The notes below the pieces were generated by a model. That model was not told the origin of the DNA. It was given only the letters and a program-made list of their open reading frames with translations, and ran no database searches. Shown here in pieces: positions 43,525 through 51,609 of a stretch of 58,224 nt of DNA. This DNA is from UBA993 sp964389365 (GTDB taxonomy: Bacteria; Bacillota; Dethiobacteria; DTU022): contig CAYMDO010000012.1 in the NCBI GenBank assembly GCA_964389365.1, positions 1 to 58,224 of the forward strand, given 5' to 3'. The stretch's first letter is position 1, and each line of letters begins with the position of its first letter. The translations under genes were made by a program, and so were the position numbers.

Positions 43525-43914
43525 TAAATGAAAAAGGTTTCAGTAACAGTGCCCGACTCTTTTTACGGTACCGGTGCGGGTTTCAAGGCAGGGGCAGACA
43601 TTTTCAGGGATATTGTCAAAACGGCAGGGACAGTAAAAATTGCCGTACAGCTCATGCTTGCCGATTAAGCCTTCGATTACCAGTTCCTTATCCTCATTAA
43701 AGGTATAGCCGCGCAGGCGGGCATAATTTTCTGACCGGTTGCGTATCTCTGTTCCCGGATCCTGCGGGTAGCGCCTAGCTTTAACCTCTGGTTCCAGCGC
43801 GGTGATCTCAAGCTCTGCCCCGCAGACGGTGCAGACAACGACCCGGTTCTTATCAGGTTTTTCCGGGCCAATAAAGGAAACGCGGCAGACTTCACAGTAG
43901 ATTTTAGGCTTCAC
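43516..43914 (-). CDS. Ferredoxin-thioredoxin reductase-like catalytic subunit, predicted selenoprotein
   Basis: From GTG 43914 (AGAGGG about 9 nt upstream; ATG 43938 also possible) the protein has two CxxC pairs (Cys7/10, Cys28/31, rubredoxin-like). The FTR catalytic motifs follow: CPC (95-97), CPC (107-109), then HCY followed by TGA at codon 125. In FTR the last motif is C-x-C, whose first Cys binds the [4Fe-4S] cluster and whose second is half of the redox disulfide with the second Cys of the first CPC. TGA replaces precisely that redox Cys, and seven more codons (NLFHLKR) resemble the family ending GLF before a second TGA (43516-43518). Read as selenocysteine the product is 132 residues. 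If TGA is a stop the enzyme lacks a catalytic residue. Glutaredoxin is encoded just upstream. Confidence 0.8.
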
Positions 43915-44152
43915 TTTGTAACGCCCTCTTGATTTCATCTTCCTTGAAACCCTGGATCACCGTTTCGCCGATTACGGTTACCGGGAAAGAACGGCGGCCG
44001 GTCAACTTTTCAACCTCGGCCAGGGCTGCTTTCTGCTCCGCCCCCTGGGCCAGATCAACATCAATACAATCGTACTGAATCTTACGGTCATCTAAAAAAT
44101 TTTTAACTTTTTTACACCAGGGGCAGGTACTTAAAGCATATAATTTAACCAT
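43904..44152 (-). CDS. Glutaredoxin-like thiol-disulfide protein
   Basis: 82 residues from ATG 44152 (GAGGAGG upstream). A thioredoxin fold with active site CPWC (residues 10-13) and a family SFPVTVIGETVIQGF cis-Pro region. It overlaps the FTR-like gene, so the two are coupled. The FTR-like enzyme probably reduces this protein with ferredoxin electrons, giving a glutathione-independent thiol pathway. Confidence 0.88.
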   Translation of the reverse strand: MVKLYALSTCPWCKKVKNFLDDRKIQYDCIDVDLAQGAEQKAALAEVEKLTGRRSFPVTVIGETVIQGFKEDEIKRALQSEA

Positions 44153-44177
44153 ACTTTCGCACCTCCTCGCAAATAAG

Positions 44178-45773
44178 CTATTTCGGGCCGGATACCTTGA
44201 GCCCGAAATCAACGAAATGTGCCGATTCGAAGATACCCAGATCCCTGACCTTCTGCATTGTTTCCGGGCTAATTTTATCGTCGACCTGCAGCGACATGAT
44301 CGCCTTGCCGCCGATAGTTTTGCGCCCAAGCTGCATCGATGCGATATTTATTTTCTCACTGCCCAGCAGGGTGCCTATTTTACCAACTACCCCGGGTACA
44401 TCTAGGTGAGTGGTCATCAATGTATAAAGGGCCGGAACAATCTCAATCATAAAATCATCTATCCGGACAACACGCATCTCATTGTTTAGGATGGTGCCGC
44501 CAATCCGGTGCTCTTCGGTGCCGGAACGCCCTTTTAAAGTAATTAAGGTGCTGTAGTTTTTAACCTCTGTCGTTGAAGTCTCACGCACGGCGATACCCCT
44601 GGCCCTGGCTATATATGGAGCATTTACCCAGTTTACCCCGTCGCCGACAATATGGTGCAGGAAACCGATCAGGCAGGATATGGTGAGCGGCGCCAGCTGC
44701 AGCGAGGCCACCTCGCCGCTGTAGGTCAGATCCAACTCATCAACCTGGCCGCCGAAAAGCTGCAGGTAAAAACCACCCATCATCTTTAAGAGCGGCAGGT
44801 AAGGCTCCAGGGCAGCCCTCGCTTCGGGCATCAGGGCGGGAACATTAACCGCTGAAACAATCGGATCACCATTCAGTGCCATCACCACCTGCTCGGCCAC
44901 CTGCAGGGCAACATTTGTTTGCGCTTCAAGCGTCAGGGCGCCAAGGTGCGGCGTTACAATGATATTCTCCAGTTCAAGCAGCCGACAGTTTACCGGCGGC
45001 TCCTGTTCAAAAACATCAAGTGCCGCCCCGGCAACTTTACCCTTTTGTATAGCTTCAAAAAGAGCCTCTTCGTCAATCAGCCCGCCACGGGCGCAATTGA
45101 TGATCCGGACCCCGTCTTTCATCACGGCCATTTCGGCGGCCCCGATCAGGTGATGGGTAGCCGGGCTGAGCGGCAGGTGCAGGGTGATAAAATCCGAGCG
45201 CCTGATCAGCTCTTCGAAAGTTACCGCTTCAACACCGAGCTTCTCGGCCTGTTCTTTTGAAATATAGGGATCGTAAGCCATAACGTTCATATTCATGGCT
45301 CTGGCCCGGCGGGCTACTTCGCTGCCGATCCGCCCCATACCGACAACACCGAGAGTTTTTTTGTTCAGCTCCACCCCGGTATAGGCGGTGCGATTCCACT
45401 CGCCACGTTTTACCGAGCTGTCGGCCCCGGCTATGTTGCGGGCCAGTGCTGTAAGCATGGCAATAGTCAGTTCAGCAGTGGAAATGGTATTGCCGTGCGG
45501 GGCGTTAAGAACGATGATGCCTTTTTCAGTCGCTTTTTCAACATCAATGTTATCGACGCCAACCCCGGCGCGGCCGATGACTTTAAGGTTGCTGCCTGCT
45601 TCAATCACTGCAGCATTTACCTTTGAACGGCTGCGCACTACGAGGGCGTCATATTTTCCAACTTCAGCCACCAGCTGTTCCGGCGTAAGCTCCGGCTTGT
45701 AATCAACCTCAACACTGCCCTGTAAAACCTGCAAGCCTTCTTCGGAAAGAGAATCGCTGACCAATACTTTCAA
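44178..45773 (-). CDS. serA: D-3-phosphoglycerate dehydrogenase
   Basis: 531 residues from TTG 45773 (GGAGG 7-8 nt upstream). NAD domain with GMGRIGSEVARRA, catalytic Arg/Glu/His in NCARGGLIDEEAL and TPHLGALTLEAQ, then an allosteric substrate-binding domain and a C-terminal ACT domain (about 450-531). First step of serine synthesis from 3-phosphoglycerate. Stop TAG, followed 25 nt later by the glutaredoxin gene. Confidence 0.94.
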   Translation of the reverse strand: MKVLVSDSLSEEGLQVLQGSVEVDYKPELTPEQLVAEVGKYDALVVRSRSKVNAAVIEAGSNLKVIGRAGVGVDNIDVEKATEKGIIVLNAPHGNTISTAELTIAMLTALARNIAGADSSVKRGEWNRTAYTGVELNKKTLGVVGMGRIGSEVARRARAMNMNVMAYDPYISKEQAEKLGVEAVTFEELIRRSDFITLHLPLSPATHHLIGAAEMAVMKDGVRIINCARGGLIDEEALFEAIQKGKVAGAALDVFEQEPPVNCRLLELENIIVTPHLGALTLEAQTNVALQVAEQVVMALNGDPIVSAVNVPALMPEARAALEPYLPLLKMMGGFYLQLFGGQVDELDLTYSGEVASLQLAPLTISCLIGFLHHIVGDGVNWVNAPYIARARGIAVRETSTTEVKNYSTLITLKGRSGTEEHRIGGTILNNEMRVVRIDDFMIEIVPALYTLMTTHLDVPGVVGKIGTLLGSEKINIASMQLGRKTIGGKAIMSLQVDDKISPETMQKVRDLGIFESAHFVDFGLKVSGPK

Positions 45774-45935
45774 ACCGGGCACCTCCAACTATAGGTAAGG
45801 TTGCGTAATCGTGTTATCACTATACCATAGAATGCTGATACCTGAAAATATCTGATAATGTTAGCAGTGGGCTGCAAAGTGCATATTTCGCAAGCTATTA
45901 GAAAAAGATGCGGCCGGTTATTGCCCAATGATCAA

Positions 45936-47147
45936 TCAATGTTGGTTATCCAGCCTGATAGCCCCTTCCGGGCAGTGCTCCTGGCAGCAGTAGCAGCGGA
46001 TGCACTCGTAGAGATCGATTCTATGGACACCGCTGCTGCAGGCAATCGCCTGCAGCGGACAGTTTTCGGCGCAGATGCCGCATGCGTTGCATTGCTCCGG
46101 ATCAATTCGCGGGTAGGGCCGGCGGGCATAAAGCAGGTTGCGGAAATATGCCAGTGGAAAACCGGCAACCAGCCTGCTGATCCGGCCGTAACCGCCGGGG
46201 CCGCGATCAAAATCAGTAACCCGGCATTCTTCCAGCTTAACGCCGGTGATTTCAATTTCTTCCAGGAATGCCCCTGGCAACTTCAGCTCTCTGGCTGCTG
46301 CGATGGTCGTCACCTGGGAGGGCTGGAAACCGGTTATATCAGCCGCCACGCTGTCGAGCGCCGCGGCATTGGTCGACGCCATCAGCAGCCCCAGCTGCCG
46401 TGGCTTGCCGCGCCGCGGGCCTGTCCCTTCCATGGCCACAACCGCATCCAAAACTGAGAGGGCCGGTTTTGCTGCCAGATAGATGTCAACCAGCAAGCGG
46501 GAAAAATCGAGGGGCAGGGGGTGCTCCATATGGTACCGTTTCCTTATTTTGCCATAAAGCAGGCCATAGTTATTTTTAACTGCCCCGGTAAGGCCGGTCA
46601 GGGCATGGGTTTTTAATTTTGCCGCGTTGATGACCAGATCAACCTGATCCAATTCGCGCGCCAACGGGATCAGCCGTTTCTTAAAGCCTGATAGCGGGTA
46701 TTCTTTGCTGTCCGAAAAAATCAGTGCCGCAGCGCCGGTTTGGTCAATTACATCCTGCAGCCCTGCTGTTATTAAGGTTTCTTTTTGATCATCAAAACCG
46801 GGGTTATCACCGATAAATGCGGCTCCCCCCGCATTTTGCACCAGTTCGATCAGGGCACGGATCACCACCGGGTGGGTAGTTACCGCCTCGGCCGGGGCTG
46901 CCGCCGCGAGCAGGTTTGGCTTGATCAGCACCTTTTGCCCGGGGGATACCAGCGCCTCTAGACCCCCGAATGGCTGCAGTGTTTTGCGCAGCCCTTCCCG
47001 GACTTCATTTATGTCATAACGCATGCATCTTTCAACTGCGACAACCGGTTTTTGCTGTTCTGTTTTAATAGTTTTCAACACCCTCTGCCTGGAATAAGGC
47101 TTTTTATCGCCACCTTGCCCGTCCGATCGGGCTTGCCAGTTAGCCAA
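45936..47147 (-). CDS. DUF362 protein with two [4Fe-4S] ferredoxin motifs
   Basis: About 380-403 residues (start uncertain: TTG 47147 or GTG/TTG near 47078-47081). Residues about 34-330 are a DUF362 domain (KVLIKPNLL, KLKTHALTGLTGAVKNNYG, then DAVVAMEGTGPRRG). The C-terminus has CNACGICAENCP and CIRCYCCQEHCP, each typical of a [4Fe-4S] site. Function is unknown; it may be a redox or metal-handling enzyme. A second DUF362 protein lies at 54.8 kb. Confidence 0.75.
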   Translation of the reverse strand: MANWQARSDGQGGDKKPYSRQRVLKTIKTEQQKPVVAVERCMRYDINEVREGLRKTLQPFGGLEALVSPGQKVLIKPNLLAAAAPAEAVTTHPVVIRALIELVQNAGGAAFIGDNPGFDDQKETLITAGLQDVIDQTGAAALIFSDSKEYPLSGFKKRLIPLARELDQVDLVINAAKLKTHALTGLTGAVKNNYGLLYGKIRKRYHMEHPLPLDFSRLLVDIYLAAKPALSVLDAVVAMEGTGPRRGKPRQLGLLMASTNAAALDSVAADITGFQPSQVTTIAAARELKLPGAFLEEIEITGVKLEECRVTDFDRGPGGYGRISRLVAGFPLAYFRNLLYARRPYPRIDPEQCNACGICAENCPLQAIACSSGVHRIDLYECIRCYCCQEHCPEGAIRLDNQH

Positions 47148-47197
47148 GCCAAAGCTAAGCTGAACTTCATGTTTGAGCCCATATGCCTGCCGAATAG

Positions 47198-47926
47198 TCA
47201 GTTGGCCAGGGCCGCAGCTTCGCGATCGATTATCATGGTTACATTATGGTGCAGCTGCAGAATGGAGGCCGGAACTTCTGTAGTAACCTTACCGCTGACC
47301 GTTTGGGCAATTGCTTCGGCTTTTGATTTACCGGAAGCAAGCAGGATGATCTTTTTAGCCAGCATGATCGAGCCTAGCCCCATGGTTACGGCCTGTTTTG
47401 GCACTTCTTCAGCTGAGCTGAAAAAACGGCTGTTAGCCCGGATTGTATCTTCGCTGAGATCAATTAAGTGCGTGTGAACGCTCAACAGCCTGCCGGGTTC
47501 GTTAAACCCGATGTGGCCGTTGCCGCCGATGCCGAGTACCTGCAGGTCAATCCCGCCGGCATCAGCGATACGTTGATCGTATTCCAGGCAGAACTGTTTT
47601 ACATGATCAAGATCACAGCCGGGCATATTGATCTGCTCCGGCCTGATATTTATCCGGTTAAACAGGTGGTAATGCATGTAATAGTGATAGCTCTGCTCAT
47701 GTTCAGGGGCCAGGCCGGCATATTCGTCAAGGTTGAACGTGGTTACTTTGCTGAAATCGATCTTGCCTTCCCTGTTCAGCTCAACCAGCCTGGCATACAT
47801 CCCTTCCGGCGTGGAGCCGGTTGCTAGGCCGAGAACTGCCTGCGGGTTTTCCGCAACTTCCGCAGCCAGAATTTGGGCTGCCGTATCGCTCAGTTCCTGG
47901 TAATTTTCAACTGTAATAAGCTTCAT
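47198..47926 (-). CDS. nagB: Glucosamine-6-phosphate deaminase
   Basis: 242 residues. Phosphate-binding LGLATGSTPEGMYARL, catalytic FNLDEYAGL and GIGGNGHIGFNEPG. It converts glucosamine-6-phosphate to fructose-6-phosphate and ammonia. Follows two sugar-nucleotide-like genes on the same strand (21 nt gap), suggesting amino-sugar metabolism. Confidence 0.93.
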   Translation of the reverse strand: MKLITVENYQELSDTAAQILAAEVAENPQAVLGLATGSTPEGMYARLVELNREGKIDFSKVTTFNLDEYAGLAPEHEQSYHYYMHYHLFNRINIRPEQINMPGCDLDHVKQFCLEYDQRIADAGGIDLQVLGIGGNGHIGFNEPGRLLSVHTHLIDLSEDTIRANSRFFSSAEEVPKQAVTMGLGSIMLAKKIILLASGKSKAEAIAQTVSGKVTTEVPASILQLHHNVTMIIDREAAALAN

Positions 47927-47947
47927 TCATGGATCATCCTTTCTTGT

Positions 47948-48847
47948 TTAAAATATCTCCTCTTTTTCTTCCGTCGTGTAGAAGAGGGCCATCAGCTGCT
48001 CCCGGTCAGCGGTTTTCGGGGCACCGAGCAGCTCTCCTTCAGCATGTGCCCGGTCTAACGCTGCCTTGGCCTCCAGGGCGGCAATTTTCTCTGCCACACC
48101 GTTTTGCCGGATCAGTTCTTTTACCCGGTCAAAGATCTGCCTGCTGCCGTAAAGGTACTGCCCCTCTGTCAGAATTTTTGAAGCAACCATTGCTTTAAAA
48201 TGATCAAATTTTAGCTGTTCTTTAACCAGTTCCAGATCCTTAATAATATAATCCAGCTCTTCCTTCGAGGCCGGGTTCATCAGGAGGGTATATTTTTCGC
48301 GGTAAATAAGATTATCAAGCTCTTCGGTCAGCGCCGGGCTCAAGCCATCGGTAACTGTGATGATATCAAGATCGGAGCCCCTGACCAGCTCACCGGTTGA
48401 TGATTCTGGGCGTGGTTCCGCATGGGCCATACCGAAAACAACATCACCGGCGATAAAATAACAGCTGCCAGAAGCAATTTCCGGGCCGAAGCGGTGATTT
48501 TCAACAAGCCGCGCAAGTGTGTCGCGGGCCAGGGCCATCTTACGGGCGCTAATAGCAGCCGCCTCGGCCGCTATCTGATCCGCCATCCTGGCGATCGACT
48601 GCTCCCGGCCTGCCTGGCCGATTACTGTGTAGTTCAAAAACTCGCGCATGATTGATGGCGAAAGGCGTGCATAACCTTCCACCTTCTGATCAAGCCTTAA
48701 GTATCGGCGGCCAACAATGCCGGTGGCGACCACCGGCGAGGATGTGCAAAAATGCCATGCTTCAAAAATATCCAGCCCGGTTTCCCGGACAAAATCCTTG
48801 CCGGTCAAAGGGCCCCGCTCTTTGATGACCTGAAGCAACCGTTCCAC
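47948..48847 (-). CDS. Nucleotidyltransferase-like protein of unknown function
   Basis: 299 residues. A possible helix-turn-helix at the N-terminus (GPLTGKDFVRETGLDIFEAW), then a middle region with GELVRGSDLDIITV, resembling the G-S-x-D-x-D loop of polymerase-beta-type nucleotidyltransferases. The rest is mainly helical. No family is certain. GTG start overlaps the stop of the upstream beta-helix gene by 1 nt, so the two are tightly coupled and probably work together with nagB. Confidence 0.5.
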   Translation of the reverse strand: MERLLQVIKERGPLTGKDFVRETGLDIFEAWHFCTSSPVVATGIVGRRYLRLDQKVEGYARLSPSIMREFLNYTVIGQAGREQSIARMADQIAAEAAAISARKMALARDTLARLVENHRFGPEIASGSCYFIAGDVVFGMAHAEPRPESSTGELVRGSDLDIITVTDGLSPALTEELDNLIYREKYTLLMNPASKEELDYIIKDLELVKEQLKFDHFKAMVASKILTEGQYLYGSRQIFDRVKELIRQNGVAEKIAALEAKAALDRAHAEGELLGAPKTADREQLMALFYTTEEKEEIF

Positions 48848-49671
48848 TAGCGGTCCCTGCTGGTAAATGCTTTGAGCATATGCTCCTGTTTAATCTTGAT
48901 GATTGTGTCCGGCGGGTAATAACCCCTTGCTGTGCCATTGGGGTAAAGCAGGGCGTTTTTCCCAAGCAGGGTACCGGGCGTGCTGACACTGTTGCAGCCT
49001 GTTTCGACCCCGTCACCGAATATTGCGCCAAACTTGCGCAGGCCGGTCTGGTAGCTTTTGCCTTCGACCGTAATAGTTACTATCGAGTCGATCATCTTCA
49101 GGTTGGCCAGCTTTGTACCCGCTCCCAGGTTAACCTTACCCAGGATGCTGTCGCCGATGTAGGCAAAGTGGCCGGCTTTGCTGCCGCCTAGCATAACCGA
49201 AGATTTAATCTCCGTAGTGTGGCCGACCACGCAGTCGTCTCCGACCAGGACCTCGCCACGGATATAGGCTCCGTGGCGCACCTCTGTGCCATCACCGATG
49301 ATCGCCGGTCCCCGGACCAGGGCAGCGGGTTCAATAACTGAGTTTTTGCCGATATAGATCTGGTCGTCCATCAGAAAAGCGCCGGCATAGATAATTGCCG
49401 CGCCGGCCAGTTCCCTGCCATCCAATGTCACCACCGGCTTTTTGCCGCTGTTGTCGATCCGGAAATTATCCCTGATCACCATGCCGTCATATAAAACAAG
49501 GGTTTTGGCGATCATGGTTTCCCCCAGGCGGGCTTTTTCAACATTAGGCTGCAGGTTATCTTTTAAAAAAGGTTTGATCCGGGCCAACCCTTCCCAGACA
49601 AATTCTGTTCCGGCAAAAAGGCCGGCAAAGCGGTTATATTCAAGGTCAAAAAAATCTGCTGCTTTCAGCAT
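48847..49671 (-). CDS. Left-handed beta-helix protein, GlmU C-terminal-like
   Basis: About 274 residues from ATG 49671 (GAGGAGTGAGG upstream). Residues about 85-230 contain hexapeptide repeats (IGKNSVIEPAALVRGPAIIG, IRGEVLVGDDCVVGHTTEIK), the fold of the acetyltransferase half of GlmU. No pyrophosphorylase domain is present, and the family uridylation signature is missing. It could be an acyltransferase or sugar-nucleotide binding protein. Stop TAG. Confidence 0.65.
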   Translation of the reverse strand: MLKAADFFDLEYNRFAGLFAGTEFVWEGLARIKPFLKDNLQPNVEKARLGETMIAKTLVLYDGMVIRDNFRIDNSGKKPVVTLDGRELAGAAIIYAGAFLMDDQIYIGKNSVIEPAALVRGPAIIGDGTEVRHGAYIRGEVLVGDDCVVGHTTEIKSSVMLGGSKAGHFAYIGDSILGKVNLGAGTKLANLKMIDSIVTITVEGKSYQTGLRKFGAIFGDGVETGCNSVSTPGTLLGKNALLYPNGTARGYYPPDTIIKIKQEHMLKAFTSRDR

Positions 49672-49676
49672 CTGCC

Positions 49677-51125
49677 TCACTCCTCATCTATGCCGGCAAT
49701 TACGGCGGCAAGTTTCTTTTTTGCTGCCATATCGGCCTGTCGCCCGATCATTATCCGTTGAGCCTGCGGTGACCCGGCACCGTGCATTGACTCGGTACGA
49801 TAGGAAACGGCTGCGGTACCGAGGGTCAGGTTCTCGATCAGGCGCATCACCCTGATCCGCTGCTCCGTGGAGCCGGCCGCGGAACCGCGGTAATATTTTT
49901 CGATATAACGGCCGATTACGGGGTGCTTAAAATCTTTTTCGGAGGGCAGGGTAACCATCAGGCCGCCGGCTATATCCTCCGCCAGGCGTGCAATTTCGTA
50001 TGGGAACCGGGTTACATTCTGTTTGCAGACGTTGGCCAGCAGCAGGTCGATCAGGTAAGTGCCGGAGGCGGTAGCATACCCCTGGCTGGAACAGGCGATA
50101 CCGCAGGCATACAGGGTTTCGTTCAGCTGAATCATTTCGATCAGCTTGTCTTTCACGTGCGAAACACCGGAAACCCCGTTATACTCCGCTGCCAGCGCAG
50201 CAGCGCCAATCAGCACATCACCGACGCCTGCTTTGCAGCCGCCGTAACTTTGGCGGTGGTAACCGGCAAAGCGTTCAACCAGGGCCCCGGTATACCGGTA
50301 CTCGCCGCACATGAAAACCCGTTCCCAGGGGATGAAAACATCTTCAAATATTACCAGGCATTCGTGCCCGCCAAAGCGGCAGTTACCGACATCGATAGTC
50401 CCGCCCTCCATCCGGCGGGTATCGCAGGATTGGCGGCCGTAGATATAAGTTATCCCATTTGAGCCGCTGGGAACGGCAAAGGAGACGGCATAATCGGCGT
50501 CTTCCTCGCTCATCGTGAGGGTGGGCATTACCAGGATTTCATGCGCTGCCAGGGCTCCGGTCTGGTGAGCCTTGGCACCGCGCACTACGATCCCATCAGA
50601 ACGCTTCTCGGTTACCCTTAAGTATAAATCCGGGTCTTTCTGACTTGACGGCCTCTGCGATCGATCACCCTTCGGATCGGTCATCGCCCCTTCCACAACG
50701 AGGTCATTATCCTGCACATAGCCGAGGAATCGGCGAAAGCGGCGATGATAGCCGACATTTAAATCGCGTTCCATTTCAAAAGCAACGCTGTCAACAGCGT
50801 TAAAGGCATCCATGCCTACACATCGCTGGAAGCAGGTGGCTGTTTTCTGGCCCAGCAGGCGCTGCATCTTAACCTTGGCTATCAGGTCATCGGTTCCTTG
50901 GTGCAGGTGGGTAAAGCGGTTGATCAGTTTTCCGTCAAGGCTTGAGCGAACAGTCATCAACCCGGCGCAGTCGGGATCGGCGGCAAGTTCATAACTTTTA
51001 GCCACAGAATTGATAGCGGGGCGGATTAACGGGTGATCCAATATATTACAGACCTCTTCGCCAAACAGGTAAACCCGGAAGTTTATCCGGCTCAGCGAAT
51101 CAAGATACTCTTCCACTGTTTTCAC
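49677..51125 (-). CDS. abfD: 4-hydroxybutyryl-CoA dehydratase/vinylacetyl-CoA isomerase-like flavoprotein
   Basis: 482 residues of the HpaB/AbfD flavoprotein family. All four ligands of the [4Fe-4S] cluster of Clostridium aminobutyricum AbfD (Cys99, Cys103, His292, Cys299) align with Cys98, Cys102 (TCFQRCVGMD), His290 and Cys297 (GYHRQSYGGCKAG). FAD-binding and catalytic parts (MTDPKGDR, GGHECLVIFEDVFIPWERV) are present. Such enzymes dehydrate 4-hydroxybutyryl-CoA to crotonyl-CoA by ketyl radical chemistry, so the host is anaerobic. No CoA-transferase or other pathway gene is adjacent; a related acyl-CoA substrate is possible. GTG start with AAAGGAGG. Confidence 0.82.
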   Translation of the reverse strand: MKTVEEYLDSLSRINFRVYLFGEEVCNILDHPLIRPAINSVAKSYELAADPDCAGLMTVRSSLDGKLINRFTHLHQGTDDLIAKVKMQRLLGQKTATCFQRCVGMDAFNAVDSVAFEMERDLNVGYHRRFRRFLGYVQDNDLVVEGAMTDPKGDRSQRPSSQKDPDLYLRVTEKRSDGIVVRGAKAHQTGALAAHEILVMPTLTMSEEDADYAVSFAVPSGSNGITYIYGRQSCDTRRMEGGTIDVGNCRFGGHECLVIFEDVFIPWERVFMCGEYRYTGALVERFAGYHRQSYGGCKAGVGDVLIGAAALAAEYNGVSGVSHVKDKLIEMIQLNETLYACGIACSSQGYATASGTYLIDLLLANVCKQNVTRFPYEIARLAEDIAGGLMVTLPSEKDFKHPVIGRYIEKYYRGSAAGSTEQRIRVMRLIENLTLGTAAVSYRTESMHGAGSPQAQRIMIGRQADMAAKKKLAAVIAGIDEE

Positions 51126-51168
51126 CGCTTGATCAACCTCCTTTCAGCTAAACAGCTTCACCGGGCCG

Positions 51169-51558
51169 TCAGCTGATGAAAAGCTCTTTTATCGTATCTT
51201 TGTTCAAGTTAAGGATGGTAAAAATGCCGAGCACCGTGCCAAGGGGCATGATCAGGCATTCAAGAAAAGCAACAGTGATACAGAAGTTAAAAGACTCCCT
51301 CTTTTTTAGTTTGCGCCCGGCAATTATGATCAGCACCGACAGCACCCAGCCCGCCAAAATAATTATCAGGGCCAATATAATAAACACCAGCCCCGCGATG
51401 CGCGGAGCTGTTTCGCCGCCGTTTACTGCCCCGGAAAAAAGGGCGATCCCGACCCCTAAGTAGATCATCGGAATACAGGATATCAGCGCAGTCAGAATCC
51501 CCAGGATTAGCTGCAGGTTAGCCAGCAGATCAAGGTTCTTTTCGTCCTGCCCGTTCAT
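51169..51558 (-). CDS. Small four-helix membrane protein
   Basis: 129 residues with four hydrophobic stretches at about 10-35, 48-80, and 92-115, a cationic loop (GRKLKKRES), and a short hydrophilic C-terminus. I do not recognise a family with confidence. AAAAGGAGGG precedes the ATG. It lies between ltaE and abfD on the same strand. Confidence 0.55.
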   Translation of the reverse strand: MNGQDEKNLDLLANLQLILGILTALISCIPMIYLGVGIALFSGAVNGGETAPRIAGLVFIILALIIILAGWVLSVLIIIAGRKLKKRESFNFCITVAFLECLIMPLGTVLGIFTILNLNKDTIKELFIS

Positions 51559-51609
51559 AATGACCCTCCTTTTCCACGATCAGTCGTCTCTTTGCGGCTG
51601 ATCCGGGTA

